Assembly (NCBI GenBank): GCA_964480365.1
Contig: CAYZPM010000014.1
Location: 1 to 64,000, forward strand
Source: CAIQPV01 sp964480365
GTDB taxonomy: Bacteria > Pseudomonadota > Gammaproteobacteria > Burkholderiales > Gallionellaceae
Reading direction: 5' to 3'
DNA: 64,000 nt
In this document: positions 50,090 through 59,721 of the stretch, piece by piece
How the letters are laid out: the number at the start of each line of letters is the position of its first letter
Numbering within the stretch: position 1 is the stretch's first letter
Made by a program: the position numbers and the translations under genes
The notes under the pieces: generated by a model
Databases searched by the model: none
Seen by the model: only the letters and a program-made list of their open reading frames with translations
Told to the model about the DNA's origin: nothing

Positions 50090-52955
50090 GGTGTGCTGCT
50101 CCCGGATTAGGTTTGATGTCGAGATCGTCGCGGAAGGCGGCAGCGATCACCGCCTTTTGTTGCTCCTGATGCACCGCCAGATAACCGGCTGCAGGTGCGG
50201 CGGATGAAGGGCGTAGCGCGTAGTCGAGGCGCATCCCTTTGCGCAAATGGCGCAGCAAATAATGCTGGAGGCGATGCCACGCGCCTTGATTGCCCGGCTC
50301 TTCCTGGCACCACACCACTTCAGTGGCATTCGGATACGCGGCTATCTGTGCGGCAAAATCATGGTGCGGGAACGGATAAAGCTGTTCGATGCGGATGATC
50401 GCCATATCCGCGATGCCTTTGGCGCGCCGCGCTGCGTGCAGGTCGTAATACACCTTGCCGCTGCATGCGATGATGCGGCGCACCTTGGCAACATCCAACG
50501 TATCCACTTCGGCTATCACCGGCTGAAATTTCCCCTGCGTAAACTCGGCGAGCGGCGAAGCCGCATCCTTGCTGCGTAGCAGGCTCTTGGGCGTGAATAC
50601 GATCAGCGGCTTGCGTAGCGGACGCAACATCTGGCGGCGCAACAGGTGGAACATCTGCGCGGCGTTGGAGGGATTGCACACCTGGATATTGTAATCGGCG
50701 CACAGTTGCAAATAGCGCTCGATACGCCCGGAAGAATGTTCTGCACCCTGGCCTTCATAACCATGCGGCAACAACATCACCAGTCCGCACAATCTGCCCC
50801 ACTTCACTTCGCCGGAGGCGATGAACTGGTCTATCACTACTTGCGCGCCGTTGGCGAAATCACCGAACTGCGCTTCCCACAGCACCAGCGAATCCGGCTC
50901 TGCGGTAGAGTAACCGTATTCAAAACCCAGCACCGCTTCTTCGGACAGCAGCGAATCAATCACTACGAAATCCGCCTGCTCGGGTGCGAGATGTTGCAAT
51001 GGCGTATAAGCGCCTGCGTACCGCTCCGTGCGTTGCTGATCATGCCATGTGGCATGGCGATGGAAGAACGTGCCGCGCTGGCTGTCCTGCCCGGAAAGGC
51101 GCACCGGATAGCCTTCGGTGAGCAGCGTGGCATAAGCGAGGGTTTCCGCCATACCCCAATCCAGCAGTAAATCGCCGCGTGCCATTGCCGTACGATCCTC
51201 GACGATTTTTTGCACGCGCGAATGCAGTGTGAAGCCTTTCGGGACAGTAGTAAGCGGAATCGCGAGTTGCTGCAAGCGTTCAAGCGGCACCGAGGTGTCC
51301 ACCGCGACATTCCACGCCGTGTCACCTTTGAACTGCGTCCAATCTGTAGCTACCCTGCCGCTGCTTTTCTTCAGCGCTGGCTGGATAGAGTTGCGTCCCT
51401 CATCCATCGCCTTGCGATAGTTCGTTACCATCGCATCCGCTTCATCGGCCTGAATCACCCCTTCCCCTGCCAAACGCTGCGCATACAAAGCTCGTGTACC
51501 TGGATGCTGGCGGACGAAGCGATACATGAACGGTTGGGTGACCAACGGCTCGTCCTGCTCGTTGTGCCCAAGCTTGCGGAAACACACCAGATCAATCACC
51601 ACATCCTTCCGTTGCGTCATGCGGTAATCCAGCGCGATTTCGGTAATCAGCAATACTGCTTCCGGATCATCTGCATTCACATGAAAGATCGGTGCGCCAA
51701 TCATTTTCGCCACATCGCTGCAATAGTTACTGGAATGTGTGTCGCGCAAGTCGGAAGCAGTAAAACCAATCTGGTTATTGACGACGATATGCACCGTACC
51801 TCCCGTGCGATAGCCGCGCGTCTGCGACATGGCCAGCGTCTCCATCACCACGCCCTGTCCGGCAAATGCCGCATCGCCATGTATTAGTATCGGCAATACT
51901 TTTTCGCCTTCGAGATCCTTGAGGCGATGCTGGCGCGCGCGCACTGACCCTTCCACCACTGGATCGACAATTTCAAGATGCGAGGGATTGAAGGCCAGCG
52001 CGACATGCAATGCGCCGCCCGGTGTGCCGATGTCGGCAGAAAAACCCTGATGATATTTCACGTCACCGGAGGTCAAGTGTTCGGCGTGTATACCCTCGAA
52101 TTCGGCAAACAACATTCTGGGTTGCTTTCCGAGAATATTCACCAGCACGTTCAGCCGTCCGCGATGTGCCATGCCGATCACGGCTTCCTGAACACCTAAC
52201 CCACCTGCACGTTGCAGCAAATGATCGAGCAGCGGAATCAGCGTCTCGCCACCTTCCAGTGAAAAGCGTTTTTGTCCCACATATTTGGTGTGCAGGTAAC
52301 GTTCCAGCGTCTCGGCGGCAGTCAGCCGTTCAAGGATGCGGCGGCGCAATGCGGCATCATATCCTGTCGATCCGCGTACTCCTTCCAGCCGCTTCTGTAT
52401 CCAGCGTTTCTGCGCCACATCGCTGATGTACATATATTCCGCGCCTATGCTGCCACAATAGGTCTGGCGCACCAATCGCAATATTTCGCGCAAAGTCATG
52501 CGCGCTCCACCCACCAGCGAACCTGTATCAAAAGTGGTATCCATGTCCGCTTCCATCAACCCGTAAAAGGCCGGATCGAGTTCCGGTACTTCAATTTTTG
52601 GATAACGATTCAGCGGATCAAGATTGGCGGCACGTACGCCGAGAAAACGGTGAGCATTGATAAGCTGTAACACACGAACTTGCTTGCGCTCAAGATCGGC
52701 TTCCTGAATGAAAACACCACAGACACCCGCTTGCGGCAAGTCCGCAAAGGCACGTTGAATGGGGCTGTGCGCGATTTCATGCACTGCGCCAGGCGTGGCT
52801 TGCAGCGCATCGAAATAGCCACGCCACTCATCTGGAACCGAGTCCGGATTAGCAAGATAATCCTCATACAAGCCCTCGATGAACACATCGTTCATCCCGA
52901 ACAACTGGGAGGTGTCGCGCATGGCCTGCATGTAGTTTTTTACTGGTGCGTTCAT
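50076..52955 (-). CDS. sucA: 2-oxoglutarate dehydrogenase E1
   Basis: A 959-residue thiamine-diphosphate decarboxylase for 2-oxoglutarate. The N-terminal FMNDVF-like E2-binding helix, GMAHRGRLNVLVN, HGDAAFAGQGVVMETL (ThDP-Mg site), RKLGHNEQDEP and LPHGYEGQGAEHSSGRIER are all present. The gene heads sucA-sucB-lpd-acuI. Upstream of it a miniature repeat and a membrane protein gene separate it from gltA. Confidence 0.96.
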   Translation of the reverse strand: MNAPVKNYMQAMRDTSQLFGMNDVFIEGLYEDYLANPDSVPDEWRGYFDALQATPGAVHEIAHSPIQRAFADLPQAGVCGVFIQEADLERKQVRVLQLINAHRFLGVRAANLDPLNRYPKIEVPELDPAFYGLMEADMDTTFDTGSLVGGARMTLREILRLVRQTYCGSIGAEYMYISDVAQKRWIQKRLEGVRGSTGYDAALRRRILERLTAAETLERYLHTKYVGQKRFSLEGGETLIPLLDHLLQRAGGLGVQEAVIGMAHRGRLNVLVNILGKQPRMLFAEFEGIHAEHLTSGDVKYHQGFSADIGTPGGALHVALAFNPSHLEIVDPVVEGSVRARQHRLKDLEGEKVLPILIHGDAAFAGQGVVMETLAMSQTRGYRTGGTVHIVVNNQIGFTASDLRDTHSSNYCSDVAKMIGAPIFHVNADDPEAVLLITEIALDYRMTQRKDVVIDLVCFRKLGHNEQDEPLVTQPFMYRFVRQHPGTRALYAQRLAGEGVIQADEADAMVTNYRKAMDEGRNSIQPALKKSSGRVATDWTQFKGDTAWNVAVDTSVPLERLQQLAIPLTTVPKGFTLHSRVQKIVEDRTAMARGDLLLDWGMAETLAYATLLTEGYPVRLSGQDSQRGTFFHRHATWHDQQRTERYAGAYTPLQHLAPEQADFVVIDSLLSEEAVLGFEYGYSTAEPDSLVLWEAQFGDFANGAQVVIDQFIASGEVKWGRLCGLVMLLPHGYEGQGAEHSSGRIERYLQLCADYNIQVCNPSNAAQMFHLLRRQMLRPLRKPLIVFTPKSLLRSKDAASPLAEFTQGKFQPVIAEVDTLDVAKVRRIIACSGKVYYDLHAARRAKGIADMAIIRIEQLYPFPHHDFAAQIAAYPNATEVVWCQEEPGNQGAWHRLQHYLLRHLRKGMRLDYALRPSSAAPAAGYLAVHQEQQKAVIAAAFRDDLDIKPNPGAAHHEHH

Positions 52956-52970
52956 AGAACATCCCTCTAA

Positions 52971-53112
52971 CGTAGGGCGAATGCAACAAAGTCAGGCAAT
53001 CCACTGTCCAACAAACTAGACGTGGAATTGACACAGCGTAGCGTTATCCGCCGAATGCAACCTTTAGCAAACTTCACATACGGCGGAAGGCGCTTCGCTT
53101 TTCCGCCCTACG
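52971..53112. repeat. 142-bp miniature inverted repeat (GTAGGGCG family)
   Basis: CGTAGGGCGAA at the left and TTCCGCCCTACG at the right are terminal inverted repeats. The interior shares AACAAAGTCAGGCAA and TTGACAC with 14272-14374 and a GCGTTATCCGCCGAATG word related to the one in 26471-26551. It lies just before sucA, where it may carry or interrupt promoter signals. Confidence 0.75.
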
Positions 53113-53146
53113 CCTTACGCGGATTCCAATAATAACGATTAAATTG

Positions 53147-53539
53147 CTATTCTCCAGAAAGGCCGGAAAACAAAATAGCTATTATCCACCCCAGACAAAT
53201 AGAGGCCAAACCTGAAAAGATGAGCATCAACGGCCTTGCCCACATATGTCTATCTTTATATTCGTATTTCCCAGCTGCATTTTTTGTACAAAAAGAATTG
53301 CCAACTAGGAATATGAGCAAAGCAGTCGTGAAAAAAATCAAACTTGGCCAAGTTACTAAATCACCAACCAAACTGCCGTTCCTTAACGTAATCACTACCA
53401 AATCAGTGCCTCTGGCTATATAAATGGTTACAAAATACGCAACAAAACCTATGAGCGCCAACCACCCTTCCAATCCAGCCCCAGTGACGCTTTTATTTGC
53501 CCCAGATATGTTCGGAATAAATTCCTTATTTTTGTTCAT
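53147..53539 (-). CDS. Small membrane protein, unknown
   Basis: A 130-residue protein with three hydrophobic helices (LEGWLALIGFVAYFVTIYIA; WPSLIFFTTALLIFLVGNSF; PLMLIFSGLASICLGWIIAILF) and a GLEGWLALIGF start reminiscent of DUF2569-type proteins. It is clearly AT-rich next to gltA and sucA and is absent from the usual sdh-glt-odh order, so it looks like an insertion. The start at 53539 (MNKNKEFIP) is likelier than 53569. Confidence 0.6.
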   Translation of the reverse strand: MNKNKEFIPNISGANKSVTGAGLEGWLALIGFVAYFVTIYIARGTDLVVITLRNGSLVGDLVTWPSLIFFTTALLIFLVGNSFCTKNAAGKYEYKDRHMWARPLMLIFSGLASICLGWIIAILFSGLSGE

Positions 53540-53597
53540 CCTATCCGCCTTACCGAAGATAGCCCGCATAGATAGGTGATGAGCAACCCATCATTTA

Positions 53598-54884
53598 CTA
53601 CCGACCACCGACCGGCACAAAATCGCGCTTGGTCGCCCCCCGATACAACTGGCGCGGACGACCGATCTTGTGATCCTCATCCGCGATCATTTCGTTCCAT
53701 TGCGAAATCCAGCCTACGGTGCGCGCCACCGCAAAAATCACCGTGAACATGTTGATCGGGATGCCCAGTGCGCGCAGCACGATACCGGAATAAAAATCCA
53801 CGTTCGGATACAGCTTGTGCTCGATAAAATACGGGTCGCTCAAAGCGACGCGCTCCAACTCCATCGCCAGTTCAAACAACTTGTGGTTTTCCAGTTTGAG
53901 TTCTTTCAGCACTTCATAACAAGTCTTGCGCATCACGGCAGCGCGGGGGTCCATGTTCTTGTAAACTCGATGACCGAATCCCATCAGGCGGTATTTCTTG
54001 TCCTTCACGCCCTGCACATATTCAGGGACACGCGAAATATCGCCGACTTCTTCCAGCATTTTCAGCGCGGCTTCGTTCGCGCCGCCGTGCGCAGGCCCCC
54101 ACAGCGCAGCAATGCCAGAGGCGATGCAGGCGAACGGGTTCGCCCCGCTTGAACCGGCCAAGCGCACCGTCGAGGTGGAGGCATTCTGCTCATGGTCGGC
54201 GTGCAGAATAAGGATGCGATCCAGTGCGCGCACCAACACCGGATTGGGCTCGTAATCCTCAGCCGGGGTGGCGAACATCATGTACATGAGGTTTTCCGCA
54301 TAGCTGAATTTGTTCTTCGGGTACATGAACGGAGCGCCGGTGTGGTATTTATGCGCCATCGCCGCAATGGTTGGCACTTTTGCCAACATGCGCATCGCCG
54401 ATATTTCGCGGTGGTGCGGATTCTTGATGTCCAGCGAATCATGATAAAAGGCCGACAGCGCTCCCACCACACCGACCATAACCGCCATCGGGTGCGCATC
54501 GCGGCGAAAACCGGAAAAGAAATGTGCAATCTGGTCATGCACCATAGTATGGTGCGTAACGATATCCTTGAATTCGGCACCCTGCGCGGCATTCGGTAAT
54601 TCGCCGTTCAGCAACAAATAACTCACTTCGAGAAAATCGGACTGCTCGGCCAGTTGCTCGATCGGGTAACCCCGGTAATAAAGCAGCCCGGCATCACCGT
54701 CAATAAACGTGATTCTCGAAGTACAACTGGCGGTGACAAAAAATGCCGGGTCGTAAGTGAACAGCCCAAGCTTGGTGATGTTGTGAATGTCAAGTACATC
54801 CGACCCCAGCGTGCCTGACAGTATCGGCAATTCGACGCTGCGTCCATCATCCAAAGTCAGTGTTGCAACACGTTTGCTATCCAT
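53598..54884 (-). CDS. gltA: Citrate synthase GltA
   Basis: A 428-residue type II citrate synthase. The catalytic His and Asp lie in the DHEQNASTSTVRLAGSSGANPFA, WGPAHGGANEAAL and MGFGHRVYKNMDPRA segments, and the N-terminal regulatory domain of Gram-negative enzymes is present. It follows sdhE by 25 bp. Confidence 0.97.
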   Translation of the reverse strand: MDSKRVATLTLDDGRSVELPILSGTLGSDVLDIHNITKLGLFTYDPAFFVTASCTSRITFIDGDAGLLYYRGYPIEQLAEQSDFLEVSYLLLNGELPNAAQGAEFKDIVTHHTMVHDQIAHFFSGFRRDAHPMAVMVGVVGALSAFYHDSLDIKNPHHREISAMRMLAKVPTIAAMAHKYHTGAPFMYPKNKFSYAENLMYMMFATPAEDYEPNPVLVRALDRILILHADHEQNASTSTVRLAGSSGANPFACIASGIAALWGPAHGGANEAALKMLEEVGDISRVPEYVQGVKDKKYRLMGFGHRVYKNMDPRAAVMRKTCYEVLKELKLENHKLFELAMELERVALSDPYFIEHKLYPNVDFYSGIVLRALGIPINMFTVIFAVARTVGWISQWNEMIADEDHKIGRPRQLYRGATKRDFVPVGGR

Positions 54885-54909
54885 AACTTCCCCTTAACAT
54901 TATGCGGTG

Positions 54910-55143
54910 CTAAACCGCCCTGATCTTTTCCAGCAATGCCTGCTGTTCGCCTTCCATCGCCTGCTGCCTGCCTGCAATCATATCCCAGAGCACGGTGTCC
55001 GGCATATCCAGCAAGGCATTGAACGTACCTTTTTGCATTTCATCCAGTCCCGCATAATCCTGTTCGACAAAGCGTCCCAGCACGAGGTCAAGTTCCAGCA
55101 GGCCACGCCTGCATCGCCAGCGCAGGCGTTCCAGCTCCTTCAT
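54910..55143 (-). CDS. sdhE: Succinate dehydrogenase flavinylation factor SdhE
   Basis: A 77-residue helical protein that helps attach FAD to SdhA. The RRGLLELDLVLGRF motif holds the family RGxxE signature, and TVLWDMIAG follows. Its ATG at 55143 overlaps the sdhB stop by 4 bp, fixing the start; the upstream ATG at 55212 is inside sdhB. Confidence 0.95.
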   Translation of the reverse strand: MKELERLRWRCRRGLLELDLVLGRFVEQDYAGLDEMQKGTFNALLDMPDTVLWDMIAGRQQAMEGEQQALLEKIRAV

Positions 55144-55835
55144 ACCGTGCGCTTCGCCATCAAGCCTTTTATATGTCCTATCGCCTGTGTCGGATTCAAT
55201 TCCTTGGGGCACACATCCACGCAGTTCATGATGGTGTGGCAGCGAAACAGCCGGTACGGGTCTTCCAGATGATCCAGACGCTCGTTGGTAGCATGGTCGC
55301 GGCTATCGGCGATAAAACGGTAGGCTTGCAACAGGCCGGCAGGGCCGACAAATTTGTCCGGGTTCCACCAGAATGAGGGGCAGGAAGTGGTACAGCACGC
55401 GCACAGGATGCACTCGTACAAACCGTCCAGCTCGGCACGATCCTTGGGCGATTGCAGACGCTCGGTTTCCGGTGGAGGATCTTCATTAACCAGATACGGC
55501 TTGATCGAATGGTACTGTTTGAAGAATTGCGTCATGTCCACAATCAGGTCGCGAATTACCGGCAGACCTGGTAGCGGGCGTAATTCGATGGGCTGTTTCA
55601 GACTCGACAACGGCGTGATGCAAGCCAGCCCGTTGCGCCCGTTAATGTTCATCGCATCCGAACCGCACACCCCCTCACGACAAGAACGGCGAAAGCCAAG
55701 ACTGTCGTCTTGTGCCTTGAGCATGACTAACGCGTCCAGCAGCATCGCATCCCCTGCCTCGAAATCCAGTTTGAAATTCTGCATGGATGGCTGGGCATCA
55801 GTTTCCGGGTTGTAACGGTAAATACGGAATCTCAT
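55140..55835 (-). CDS. sdhB: Succinate dehydrogenase iron-sulfur subunit SdhB
   Basis: A 231-residue protein. The [2Fe-2S] ligands are in CREGVCGSDAM and NGLAC; the [4Fe-4S] and [3Fe-4S] ligands in CILCACCTTSCPS and CHTIMNCVDVCPKELNP. It passes electrons from SdhA to ubiquinone. A repeat fills most of the 112-bp gap from sdhA. Confidence 0.97.
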   Translation of the reverse strand: MRFRIYRYNPETDAQPSMQNFKLDFEAGDAMLLDALVMLKAQDDSLGFRRSCREGVCGSDAMNINGRNGLACITPLSSLKQPIELRPLPGLPVIRDLIVDMTQFFKQYHSIKPYLVNEDPPPETERLQSPKDRAELDGLYECILCACCTTSCPSFWWNPDKFVGPAGLLQAYRFIADSRDHATNERLDHLEDPYRLFRCHTIMNCVDVCPKELNPTQAIGHIKGLMAKRTV

Positions 55836-55870
55836 GTTTTCACTTTCCTAAGCCGGACGAGCCGGAGCCA

Positions 55871-55921
55871 AATGTAGGTCGGGCTACGCCCGACATGGTG
55901 GGCACAGCCCACCCTACGGTT
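55871..55921. repeat. Short interspersed palindrome pair in sdhA-sdhB gap
   Basis: GTCGGGCTACGCCCGAC and GGTGGGCACAGCCCACC, both palindromes, are adjacent between AATGTAG and CTACGGTT. It is the inverted, shorter version of 14272-14374. It sits inside the sdh operon and could form mRNA hairpins. Confidence 0.75.
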
Positions 55922-55947
55922 ACTTTGTAGCGCGACAACGTGCGCGA

Positions 55948-57711
55948 CTAATAAACCCGCGCCTTGAGCGGGAACGATGCCACCGTAAGCGGCTTCAGCC
56001 GTACCGGTTTGTAATCCAAATGATGTCCTTCGCTGAAATACAATGAGTGTTTTAGCCAGTTGTCATCATCGCGATTAGGATAATCATCTCGCGCGTGACC
56101 GCCACGGCTTTCCTGGCGCGCGGCGGCTGCGGTCATGGTGGCTTGCGCCACTTCGATGAGATTATCGAGTTCCAACGCTTCCACGCGAGCGGTGTTGAAT
56201 ACCTTGCTGTGATCTTTAATCTCAGTCCTCATGGCGCGCTCGGCCACTTCGTAGATTTTTTCCACACCTTCGGCGAGCAGATCAGGGAAGCGGAAAACGC
56301 CGCAATGTGCCTGCATCACGCGGCGCATCGCTGCACCCACTTCGGACACGCTCTCGCCGTCCTTTTGCCCTTCCAATCGGGCGAGGCGCGACAATGAGCG
56401 ATCCGCCGCATCGACCGGCAATGGCTTGGGATGCGGGTTGCGTTCCAAATCTTCGATGATCTGCCGCGCCGCTTCACGCCCGAACACGATCAAATCAAGC
56501 AGCGAGTTGCAGCCTAATCGGTTCGCGCCGTGTACCGACACACAGGCGCATTCGCCTACTGCATAAAAACCCTGCACGATCTCTTCCGGTCCACCGGCAT
56601 AGGGTGCGACTACTTGGCCGTGGTAATTGGTGGGGATTCCGCCCATCATGTAATGCGCGGTAGGCACCACCGGAATAGGGTCCTTGGCCGGATCAACGTG
56701 CGCGAACTTGATTGCTATCTCACGAATGCCGGGCAGACGATGGCGGATCACGTCTTCGCCGAGGTGATCCAGTTTCAGCAGCACATGATCGCCATCCTTG
56801 CCGCAGCCGCGTCCTTCCTTGATCTCGGTCGCCATGGCACGCGATACCACATCGCGACTGGCAAGATCTTTGGCATTGGGCGCATAGCGCGACATGAAAC
56901 GTTCACCGTCTTTATTGATGAGATAACCGCCCTCTCCGCGTACACCTTCAGTAATCAGCACACCCGCGCCATGCACGCCGGTAGGATGGAACTGGAAAAA
57001 TTCCATGTCCTCCAGCGGAATACCCGCGCGTGCTGCCATGCCGAGACCGTCGCCTGTGTTGATGTAGGCGTTGGTGCTGGCCTGGAAGATGCGCCCTGCC
57101 CCGCCGGTGGCAAATAGTGTGGAGCGCGCCTGCAAAATCATCACTTCGCTGGTTTCAATTTCCATCGCCACCACACCGAGCACATCACCGTCCTGGTCAC
57201 GGATCATATCCAGCGCCATCCATTCCACGAAGAAGTTGGTATTGGCCTGCACGTTCTTCTGATATAGAGTATGCAACAACGCGTGGCCGGTGCGATCAGC
57301 TGCGGCGCAGGCACGCTGTACTGGGTTTTTTCCGTAATCCTGCATATGCCCGCCGAACGGACGCTGGTAAATTTTTCCGCTGTCCGTCCGGTCGAACGGC
57401 ATGCCGAAGTGTTCCAGTTCGTACACGACCTCGGGTGCGGCACGGCACATAAATTCGATAGCGTCCTGGTCGCCGAGGTAGTCAGAGCCTTTTACGGTGT
57501 CGTACATATGCCAATGCCAGTTATCCTCGCTGACGTTACCGAGCGACGCCGCGATGCCACCCTGCGCCGCTACGGTGTGCGAGCGCGTGGGAAACACTTT
57601 GGATAATACCGCCACCTTCAGCCCAGCCTCCGATAATGCCAATGCGGCGCGCATCCCTGCACCACCCGCCCCTACCACTACCACGTCAAATGTCCGCTTC
57701 ACCACTGCCAT
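55948..57711 (-). CDS. sdhA: Succinate dehydrogenase flavoprotein SdhA
   Basis: A 587-residue FAD protein. VVVGAGGAGMRAAL binds FAD, RSHTVAAQGGI holds the covalent-FAD His, FQFHPTGVHGAGVL and AHYMMGGIPTN the substrate site, and GECACVSVHGANRLGCNSLLDL the capping region. It works with the SdhB, SdhC and SdhD products. Confidence 0.97.
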   Translation of the reverse strand: MAVVKRTFDVVVVGAGGAGMRAALALSEAGLKVAVLSKVFPTRSHTVAAQGGIAASLGNVSEDNWHWHMYDTVKGSDYLGDQDAIEFMCRAAPEVVYELEHFGMPFDRTDSGKIYQRPFGGHMQDYGKNPVQRACAAADRTGHALLHTLYQKNVQANTNFFVEWMALDMIRDQDGDVLGVVAMEIETSEVMILQARSTLFATGGAGRIFQASTNAYINTGDGLGMAARAGIPLEDMEFFQFHPTGVHGAGVLITEGVRGEGGYLINKDGERFMSRYAPNAKDLASRDVVSRAMATEIKEGRGCGKDGDHVLLKLDHLGEDVIRHRLPGIREIAIKFAHVDPAKDPIPVVPTAHYMMGGIPTNYHGQVVAPYAGGPEEIVQGFYAVGECACVSVHGANRLGCNSLLDLIVFGREAARQIIEDLERNPHPKPLPVDAADRSLSRLARLEGQKDGESVSEVGAAMRRVMQAHCGVFRFPDLLAEGVEKIYEVAERAMRTEIKDHSKVFNTARVEALELDNLIEVAQATMTAAAARQESRGGHARDDYPNRDDDNWLKHSLYFSEGHHLDYKPVRLKPLTVASFPLKARVY

Positions 57712-57787
57712 TTTATTTCCCTTAATGCCAGATTATCCATTAGGCACAGATCAGGTATCACCTGCCCCACAACCCTCAATCCTGAAT

Positions 57788-58135
57788 TCAGAAGCTCCAC
57801 AAAATCTGCACCGACCAGATCAAATACATTATTAGCGTCAATATCACCAACACATGGATGGCAAGACGCAGGTGAGCCAACTTGATGTAGTCCATCACGA
57901 TATCGCGCATGCCAACCCATGCGTGGCAATATATTGCGAGCAGGAACAGCAAGGAGAACGAGCGCACCACATCGCTGGCGAACAATCCCGTCCATGCATC
58001 GTAATCAACATTGGGATGCAGTAGCAGCCAGACCGCCATGAACAATATATAAACCGCCATTACCACAGCAGTAACACGCTGCATCAACCAATCGCTCAGG
58101 CCGTAATGCGCGCCGGTTACAACGCGATTTACCAT
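57788..58135 (-). CDS. sdhD: Succinate dehydrogenase membrane anchor SdhD
   Basis: A 115-residue protein with three helices (VTAVVMAVYILFMAVWLLLH; FSLLFLLAIYCHAWVGMRDIV; LAIHVLVILTLIMYLIWSV). HAWVGMRDI contains the haem-related His and the quinone-site region. The ATG at 58135 overlaps the end of sdhC by 7 bp; the longer frame to 58381 is spurious. Confidence 0.93.
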   Translation of the reverse strand: MVNRVVTGAHYGLSDWLMQRVTAVVMAVYILFMAVWLLLHPNVDYDAWTGLFASDVVRSFSLLFLLAIYCHAWVGMRDIVMDYIKLAHLRLAIHVLVILTLIMYLIWSVQILWSF

Positions 58136-58503
58136 AGCCGTGCTCCTATTAAAACCGTCAGCGTTAAACTCAACACCACCACCCACATACTGCTGGCACG
58201 CGCCTGCGCCAGCTTCACCCCGAAATTCAGGTCTATCGCCAGATAGCGGATTCCAGCGCAAAGGTGGTGCAAAAAGGCCCACAGTATGACAATCAGGAAC
58301 AATTTGCTGACCGGGTGTTGCAACACACCAGCCAGCGAGGTAAAGGTTTCGATGGAGCGCAAACTGTATTGCAGCGCACACAACAGAAACGGTAAGGACA
58401 GAAACAACAGCAAACCGCTGATGCGGTGCAGGCCGGAAACAATAGCTGGAAGAGGAAACTTGATATGGTGCAGTGCAAGATGTTTGGGTCGATTCTTATT
58501 CAT
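58129..58503 (-). CDS. sdhC: Succinate dehydrogenase cytochrome b556 subunit SdhC
   Basis: A 124-residue three-helix protein. The IVSGLHRISGLLLFL segment is the SdhC signature with quinone-site residues, and FLHHLCAGIRYLAID holds the axial haem His. It is the first gene of sdhCDAB. GGGAAG lies upstream of the ATG. Confidence 0.94.
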   Translation of the reverse strand: MNKNRPKHLALHHIKFPLPAIVSGLHRISGLLLFLSLPFLLCALQYSLRSIETFTSLAGVLQHPVSKLFLIVILWAFLHHLCAGIRYLAIDLNFGVKLAQARASSMWVVVLSLTLTVLIGARLW

Positions 58504-58572
58504 TGTTTCTTCCCGAAATTTGATTCGCGTATCTTACACGCCTTTGCAGGCTAACAGAATACTGGCAGACAA

Positions 58573-59721
58573 TTACAATGTCACATTTTGTGAATGATGC
58601 GGCAGTTCCAGATAATGCTTGGATTGCATCTCGGTCAGGCGGCTGGCGGTGCGGGAAAATTCGCCAAATGCCATCGCGCCACTGCAAAGCTCTCCCGGTA
58701 TGGCCTCTGACGAAGCAACCAGCCTGACATTGTTGTCATAAAGCACATCCACCAGCCAGGTAAATCGCCGCGCCTCGGAGGCATGCTCGGCGGTCATTTG
58801 CGGAATGTGCGACAAAAACACCGTAGGGTAACTGTGGGCAATTGCCAGATAATCTTCCTGGGCATGCGCCCCGCCACACAGCTCTTTGAAATCGAACCAC
58901 ACCACACTGCGCGCGACTTTTTTTACGGGAATCAAACGCCCCAGAATCTCAATATGCTCTTTGCCACGCCGCGTTCCTGAGGCTATCTGTTCAAACAATA
59001 CGTCCAGACGCGCTTCACTCACGGCTTCGTCATCCGCATCCTCAGTCACGATAAACAGAGGTTCACGAGTTACTGCCTGCAGACGATAATCATTACCGCC
59101 ATCCACGTTCAACACCTTTAATTTACGCTTGAGCAATTCAATCGCAGGCAAAAAGTTTTGCCGCTGCAAACCGTGCGGATATAGGCCATCGGGCGGAAAG
59201 TTGGAGGTGGTCAACAGAACTACTCCGCGCTCCAGCATTGCTCCAACCAACCGCCCCAAAATCATCGCGTCGGCTATATCATCGACATGAAACTCGTCCA
59301 GACACAACACACGGGTGTGTTTGGCGATGTTGTCGGCCAGGGCGATCAGCGGGTCATTTTTTCCAGACAGCAACTTCATCTCATGATGAACTTCGGCCAT
59401 GAAATTGTGAAAGTGGATGCGGCGCTTGCGGCGATATGGCAGACACTCGTAAAACGCATCCATCAGGAATGTTTTGCCGCGCCCAACTCCGCCCCAAAGA
59501 TACAAACCGCTGGGTACATCCGGGCTAAGTAAGCTGCGCCCCAGGAATTTGTTGCGCTTAGTTTTGAAATCCATTAATTGATACCAGAGGTCGTCCAGTT
59601 TATCAATTGCAGCGGCTTGGGCAGGGTCACAAACAAAGTCGGGTGATTCGCTGGCGGCTTGATACCAGGCCTTGGGACTCATGCTGTCGTTAGGGGAAAT
59701 GGTAAAAGTGTGATGAGACAT
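58573..59721 (-). CDS. zapE: Cell division ATPase ZapE (AFG1 family)
   Basis: A 382-residue AAA-like ATPase. Walker A is YLWGGVGRGKTFLMD, Walker B LCLDEFHVDDIADAM, with RRKRRIHFHNFMAEVH and TTSNFPPDGLYPHGLQR typical of AFG1/ZapE. ZapE interacts with FtsZ under stress. The start at 59721 (MSHHTFTISPNDSM) is preferred over 59835. It precedes sdhC on the same strand with a 69-bp gap. Confidence 0.94.
   Translation of the reverse strand: MSHHTFTISPNDSMSPKAWYQAASESPDFVCDPAQAAAIDKLDDLWYQLMDFKTKRNKFLGRSLLSPDVPSGLYLWGGVGRGKTFLMDAFYECLPYRRKRRIHFHNFMAEVHHEMKLLSGKNDPLIALADNIAKHTRVLCLDEFHVDDIADAMILGRLVGAMLERGVVLLTTSNFPPDGLYPHGLQRQNFLPAIELLKRKLKVLNVDGGNDYRLQAVTREPLFIVTEDADDEAVSEARLDVLFEQIASGTRRGKEHIEILGRLIPVKKVARSVVWFDFKELCGGAHAQEDYLAIAHSYPTVFLSHIPQMTAEHASEARRFTWLVDVLYDNNVRLVASSEAIPGELCSGAMAFGEFSRTASRLTEMQSKHYLELPHHSQNVTL

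Noticed and set aside
57788..58381. Longer sdhD frame starting at 58381
   Set aside because: The first 82 residues are sdhC DNA read in another frame; the real ATG at 58135 overlaps the sdhC stop.
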